DNA of 8,356 nucleotides from Betaproteobacteria bacterium (GTDB lineage Bacteria; Pseudomonadota; Gammaproteobacteria; Burkholderiales; Burkholderiaceae), in assembly GCA_013205155.1 (NCBI GenBank), contig JABMMT010000006.1, forward strand, positions 1 through 8,356, read 5' to 3'. Both the position numbers and the translations under genes were made by a program. Positions 6,341 through 8,356 of the stretch are shown in pieces. The notes under the pieces were generated by a model, which was not told where the DNA came from, ran no database searches, and saw nothing but the letters and a program-made list of their open reading frames with translations. Every line of letters starts with the position of its first letter. Position 1 is the first letter of the stretch.

Positions 6341-7114
6341 ATGAAACGAATTCTGCAAACCTTGATGGGCGTCTGCCAAGTAACGGTTTTGCTTGCTGCG
6401 ATTGGTTTTGGTATGACTGCCAATGCCAGTGAAGGCGATTTTCCATTAGATGCTGCGCCTAACCGCGTCAATAGCAATGCCTCATTACAAAATGGCGCAA
6501 AGATTTTTGTAAATCATTGCTTGAACTGCCATTCAGCTACTAGCGTTCGTTATAACCGCTTACGCGATATTGGCTTAACCGATCAGCAAATTAAAGATAA
6601 CTTGATTTTGACTGATGCTAAGGTCGGCGATTTGATGACCATTGCCATGACACCAAAAGAAGGTAAAGCCTGGTTTGGCAAGACTCCACCGGATCTCTCT
6701 GTTGAAGCTCGTGCACGTGGTACTGATTGGCTCTATACCTACTTCCGCACTTTTTACAAAGACGATACAACCCAAACCGGATGGAATAATTTAGTGTATC
6801 CAAACGTGGGTATGCCGCATGTGCTCTGGCAGTTACAGGGTGAACGTGCTGCTAAGTTTGAGGAACGCAAAGATCCGCATGACCAAAGTAGAACTGAAAA
6901 AATATTTGTAGGCTTTGAGCAACTCACCCCAGGTGCGATGAAGCCACAAGAGTATGACGATAATATTGCTGACTTAGTTTCTTTCTTGTCTTGGATGGCT
7001 GAGCCAGTCCAACTTGAGCGTAAGCGTATTGGCGTTGTAGTACTTTTGTTTTTAGCGATTTTCACACTCTTGGCATGGCGTTTGAATAAAGCATATTGGA
7101 AAGATATTCACTGA
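6341..7114 (+). CDS. petC: Cytochrome c1 subunit of the bc1 complex
   Basis: Haem-c subunit of the bc1 complex, 257 residues from the preferred start. It accepts electrons from the Rieske protein on the periplasmic side and reduces soluble or membrane-bound cytochrome c. A signal peptide starts MKRILQTLMG and probably ends after ANA (residue 29), giving a mature start SEGDFP. Haem attachment is CLNCH (60-64). GKTPPDLS (113-120) is a hallmark of cytochrome c1, and Met158 in VGMPHVLW is the likely sixth haem ligand. One C-terminal membrane anchor lies at about 230-248, followed by a short basic tail. An in-frame ATG at 6299 overlaps the petB stop (TAATG) and would add 14 residues ahead of the signal peptide. 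The 6341 start has a ribosome site and places the Lys-Arg at the N-terminus, so I prefer it, though annotation pipelines may pick 6299. Confidence 0.95.
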   Translation: MKRILQTLMGVCQVTVLLAAIGFGMTANASEGDFPLDAAPNRVNSNASLQNGAKIFVNHCLNCHSATSVRYNRLRDIGLTDQQIKDNLILTDAKVGDLMTIAMTPKEGKAWFGKTPPDLSVEARARGTDWLYTYFRTFYKDDTTQTGWNNLVYPNVGMPHVLWQLQGERAAKFEERKDPHDQSRTEKIFVGFEQLTPGAMKPQEYDDNIADLVSFLSWMAEPVQLERKRIGVVVLLFLAIFTLLAWRLNKAYWKDIH

Positions 7115-7197
7115 TAGCTTGTATGGGCATCTTGATTGGTGTCCGTTAGTGAAAGATTTAGGCCGCTGTTGGTTGTGCGTTTGATGTATTGAAGTAG

Positions 7198-7217
7198 AAA
7201 TTTAAGGAAATAAATTT
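7198..7217 (+). promoter_or_regulatory. All-AU hairpin presenting the sspA Shine-Dalgarno in its loop
   Basis: AAATTTA (7198-7204) and TAAATTT (7211-7217) are a perfect seven-base inverted repeat around a six-base loop AGGAAA (7205-7210), which holds the ribosome site. The 3' arm ends one base before the sspA ATG at 7218. All seven pairs would be A-U, so the stem would be weak and sensitive to temperature. The repeat is seen directly; a regulatory role in translation is inference. Confidence 0.4.
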
Positions 7218-7829
7218 ATGATGGTGTTGTATTCGGGTACTAACTGCCCATTCTCGCAACGCTGCCGTTTGGTGCTTTTCGAAAAAGGCATGGATTTTGA
7301 GATTCGCGATGTCGACTTGTTTAACAAGCCAGAAGATATCTCGGTGATGAACCCTTATGGCCAAGTTCCTATTTTGGTCGAGCGCGATTTAATTTTGTAT
7401 GAATCAAACATCATCAATGAATATATTGATGAGCGTTTTCCGCATCCACAATTAATGCCGCCCGATCCAGTTGCACGCGCACGCGCACGACTCTTCCTCT
7501 TTAATTTTGAGAAAGAATTATTTGTGCATGTAGCGGCCCTAGAAAATGAAAAAGGCAAGGCTGCTGAAAAGACTCATGAAAAAGCGCGTTTAGCAATTCG
7601 TGATCGCTTAACTCAGCTGGCACCTATTTTTGTTAAGAATAAGTACATGCTGGGCGATGAGTTTTCAATGTTAGACGTAGCGATTGCGCCATTGTTATGG
7701 CGTCTTGAGCACTACGGCATTGATCTATCCCGTAATGCTGCTGCACTATTGAAGTACGCTGAGCGTATTTTTAGTAGACCTGCATACATTGAAGCCTTGA
7801 CTCCTTCTGAAAAGGTGATGCGCCGCTAA
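7218..7829 (+). CDS. sspA: Stringent starvation protein A (GST-fold RNA polymerase-associated protein)
   Basis: SspA, 203 residues (E. coli 212). In enterobacteria it binds RNA polymerase and helps in stationary phase, acid and starvation responses. The N-terminal thioredoxin-like GST domain covers about 1-80 with the cis-Pro VP (50-51) and ES (62-63). An all-helical C-terminal domain (about 85-203) includes the DEFSMLDVAIAPLLWRL stretch (147-163). The FPHPQLMP segment (74-81) retains the PHP patch (75-77) required for E. coli SspA function. Unlike E. coli SspA it has NCPFSQRC (9-16), with Cys10 at the position of the active Cys in thiol-type GSTs. Two tandem ATGs occur at 7218 and 7221; the first has better spacing from AAGGA (7204-7208). 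It sits 103 bases after petC with no clear promoter or terminator between, and 29 bases before sspB. Confidence 0.95.
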   Translation: MMVLYSGTNCPFSQRCRLVLFEKGMDFEIRDVDLFNKPEDISVMNPYGQVPILVERDLILYESNIINEYIDERFPHPQLMPPDPVARARARLFLFNFEKELFVHVAALENEKGKAAEKTHEKARLAIRDRLTQLAPIFVKNKYMLGDEFSMLDVAIAPLLWRLEHYGIDLSRNAAALLKYAERIFSRPAYIEALTPSEKVMRR

Positions 7830-7858
7830 GCTGCACTTGCGGTTCATCATGAGTCAGA

Positions 7859-8266
7859 ATGTCTGACATTCCAAGTAACAAACCTTACCTAATCCGTGCT
7901 CTACATCAGTGGTGTACGGATTTTGGTTTTACACCCTTTATTGCCGTTTTTGTGGATGCCAGGGTTGAAGTGCCTATGGAGTTTGTGAAGAACGATGAGA
8001 TCGTTTTAAACCTCTCTCTAGAAGCTTGCCATCAATTGCAATTAGAGAATGAATGGATTAGCTTTCAAGCAAGATTTGGCGGGATTCCTAGAAAAATTAT
8101 GGTGCCAGTTACTCATGTTCTTGCCATTTACGCGCGGGAAAATGGGCAGGGCATGTCGTTCCCTTTTGATCCTGCAAAGGCGCGTGATTTGCACGTGGCA
8201 GATTCAAAGGACCAGGCTCCTGAAAAGCCGCCGACTAGCAAGCCATTCTTGAAGATTGTGAAATAA
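7859..8266 (+). CDS. sspB: Stringent starvation protein B, ClpXP protease specificity-enhancing factor
   Basis: SspB, 135 residues. It is an adaptor that binds ssrA-tagged and some other proteins and delivers them to the ClpXP protease in the cytoplasm. Conserved stretches are YLIRAL (10-15), VPMEFV (38-43), ARFGGIPR (71-78) and VLAIYARENGQG (87-98), which form the substrate-binding core. The tail from about 105 to 129 is charged and Pro-rich and should be a flexible linker. It ends in FLKIVK (130-135), the counterpart of the ClpX-binding LRVVK tail of E. coli SspB. The linker is shorter than in E. coli (total 165), mostly by lacking the acidic section. The start at 7859 lacks a clear Shine-Dalgarno sequence, so translation may depend on sspA. 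The sspA-sspB order is the usual one. Confidence 0.95.
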   Translation: MSDIPSNKPYLIRALHQWCTDFGFTPFIAVFVDARVEVPMEFVKNDEIVLNLSLEACHQLQLENEWISFQARFGGIPRKIMVPVTHVLAIYARENGQGMSFPFDPAKARDLHVADSKDQAPEKPPTSKPFLKIVK

Positions 8267-8274
8267 GCTAAAAT
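8249..8274 (+). promoter_or_regulatory. Possible promoter of tRNA-Thr within the end of sspB
   Basis: TAAAAT at 8269-8274 matches the -10 consensus at five of six positions and lies nine bases before the tRNA, a suitable distance for initiation near its 5' end. The -35 is uncertain. TTGAAG at 8249-8254 gives a short 14-base spacer, and TTCTTG at 8246-8251 gives 17. If real, the -35 lies inside the sspB coding end. Confidence 0.35.
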
Positions 8275-8283
8275 ATTGTCATT

Positions 8284-8356
8284 GCCCCTTTAGCTCATCT
8301 GGTAGAGCAACTGATTTGTAATCAGTAGGTGGTCTGTTCGAGTCGGACAAGGGGCA
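8284..8356 (+). tRNA. tRNA-Thr (anticodon TGT)
   Basis: A complete cloverleaf of 73 bases. The acceptor stem GCCCCTT (8284-8290) pairs with AAGGGGC (8349-8355), with discriminator A at 8356. The D-arm carries AGCTCA...GGTAGAGC. The anticodon stem ACTGA/TCAGT (8310-8314, 8322-8326) encloses loop TTTGTAA with anticodon TGT at 8317-8319, which reads ACA and related Thr codons. The T-arm is GTCTG-TTCGAGT-CGGAC, with one G-T pair. The window ends at the discriminator base, so whether CCA is encoded cannot be seen. It begins 17 bases after the sspB stop. Confidence 0.96.

Noticed and set aside
6754..7065. 103-codon minus-strand frame within petC
   Set aside because: It is a shadow of petC: low-complexity, Ser-rich translation, with no ribosome site or family resemblance.
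7173..7200. Promoter-like TTGTGC (7173-7178) and TAGAAA (7195-7200) with 16-base spacing ahead of sspA
   Set aside because: The matches are poor, and transcription would start near 7207, inside the ribosome site, leaving almost no leader.
7849..7866. Five-codon reading frame (MSQNV) overlapping the sspB start
   Set aside because: It has no ribosome site and chance ATG-stop pairs of this size are common. I saw nothing to support a leader peptide.
1..8356. Mobile element, CRISPR array, defence island, toxin-antitoxin pair or novel multi-gene system
   Set aside because: All long frames fit known housekeeping families. I saw no direct-repeat arrays, transposase motifs or unexplained gene-sized gaps; the longest non-coding stretch is 137 bases.

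Overview
The window reads as an ordinary chromosomal stretch of a betaproteobacterium of the Burkholderiales. A Polynucleobacter-like, moderately AT-rich member is my best guess. The basis is the gene order (petABC followed by sspA-sspB and tRNA-Thr, with a DegS/AlgW-type protease and mscL alongside), the sequence style of cytochrome b, the Rieske protein and SspA, and base composition that looks lower in GC than most of the family. The taxon is inferred from remembered family sequences, not from a search.

Layout. Bases 1-2513 (+) hold the end of a glutamate/aspartate ABC uptake operon: the C-terminal part of the periplasmic binding protein (gltI, cut by the window edge), two permeases (gltJ, gltK) and the ATPase (gltL). 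They are closely spaced with no promoter visible between them. Only 16 bases separate gltL from a convergent gene. Bases 2530-4148 (-) hold a two-gene unit, mscL first and then a membrane-anchored one-PDZ HtrA protease of DegS/AlgW architecture. A 137-base divergent region (4149-4285) with a perfect inverted repeat separates mscL from petA. Bases 4286-7114 (+) hold petA-petB-petC, the three catalytic subunits of the cytochrome bc1 complex. Bases 7218-8266 (+) hold sspA and sspB. A complete tRNA-Thr(UGU) fills the last 73 bases.

How the genes work together. The bc1 genes form one respiratory complex that oxidises quinol and reduces a c-type cytochrome. SspA (RNA-polymerase-binding GST-fold protein) and SspB (ClpXP adaptor) are stress and starvation regulators. 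DegS-like protease and MscL both deal with envelope stress. The Glt transporter is a separate nutrient-uptake unit.

I found no mobile element, CRISPR array, toxin-antitoxin pair, defence system or undescribed multi-gene system. The observations most worth a second look are small. The sspA Shine-Dalgarno lies in the loop of an all-AU hairpin touching the start codon. The bc1 complex has several departures from the mitochondrial pattern: b6-like haem-histidine spacing, a PVWY Qo motif, an insertion with two predicted extra membrane helices, and Phe in place of the Rieske Tyr. There is also an inverted repeat in the mscL/petA divergent region.
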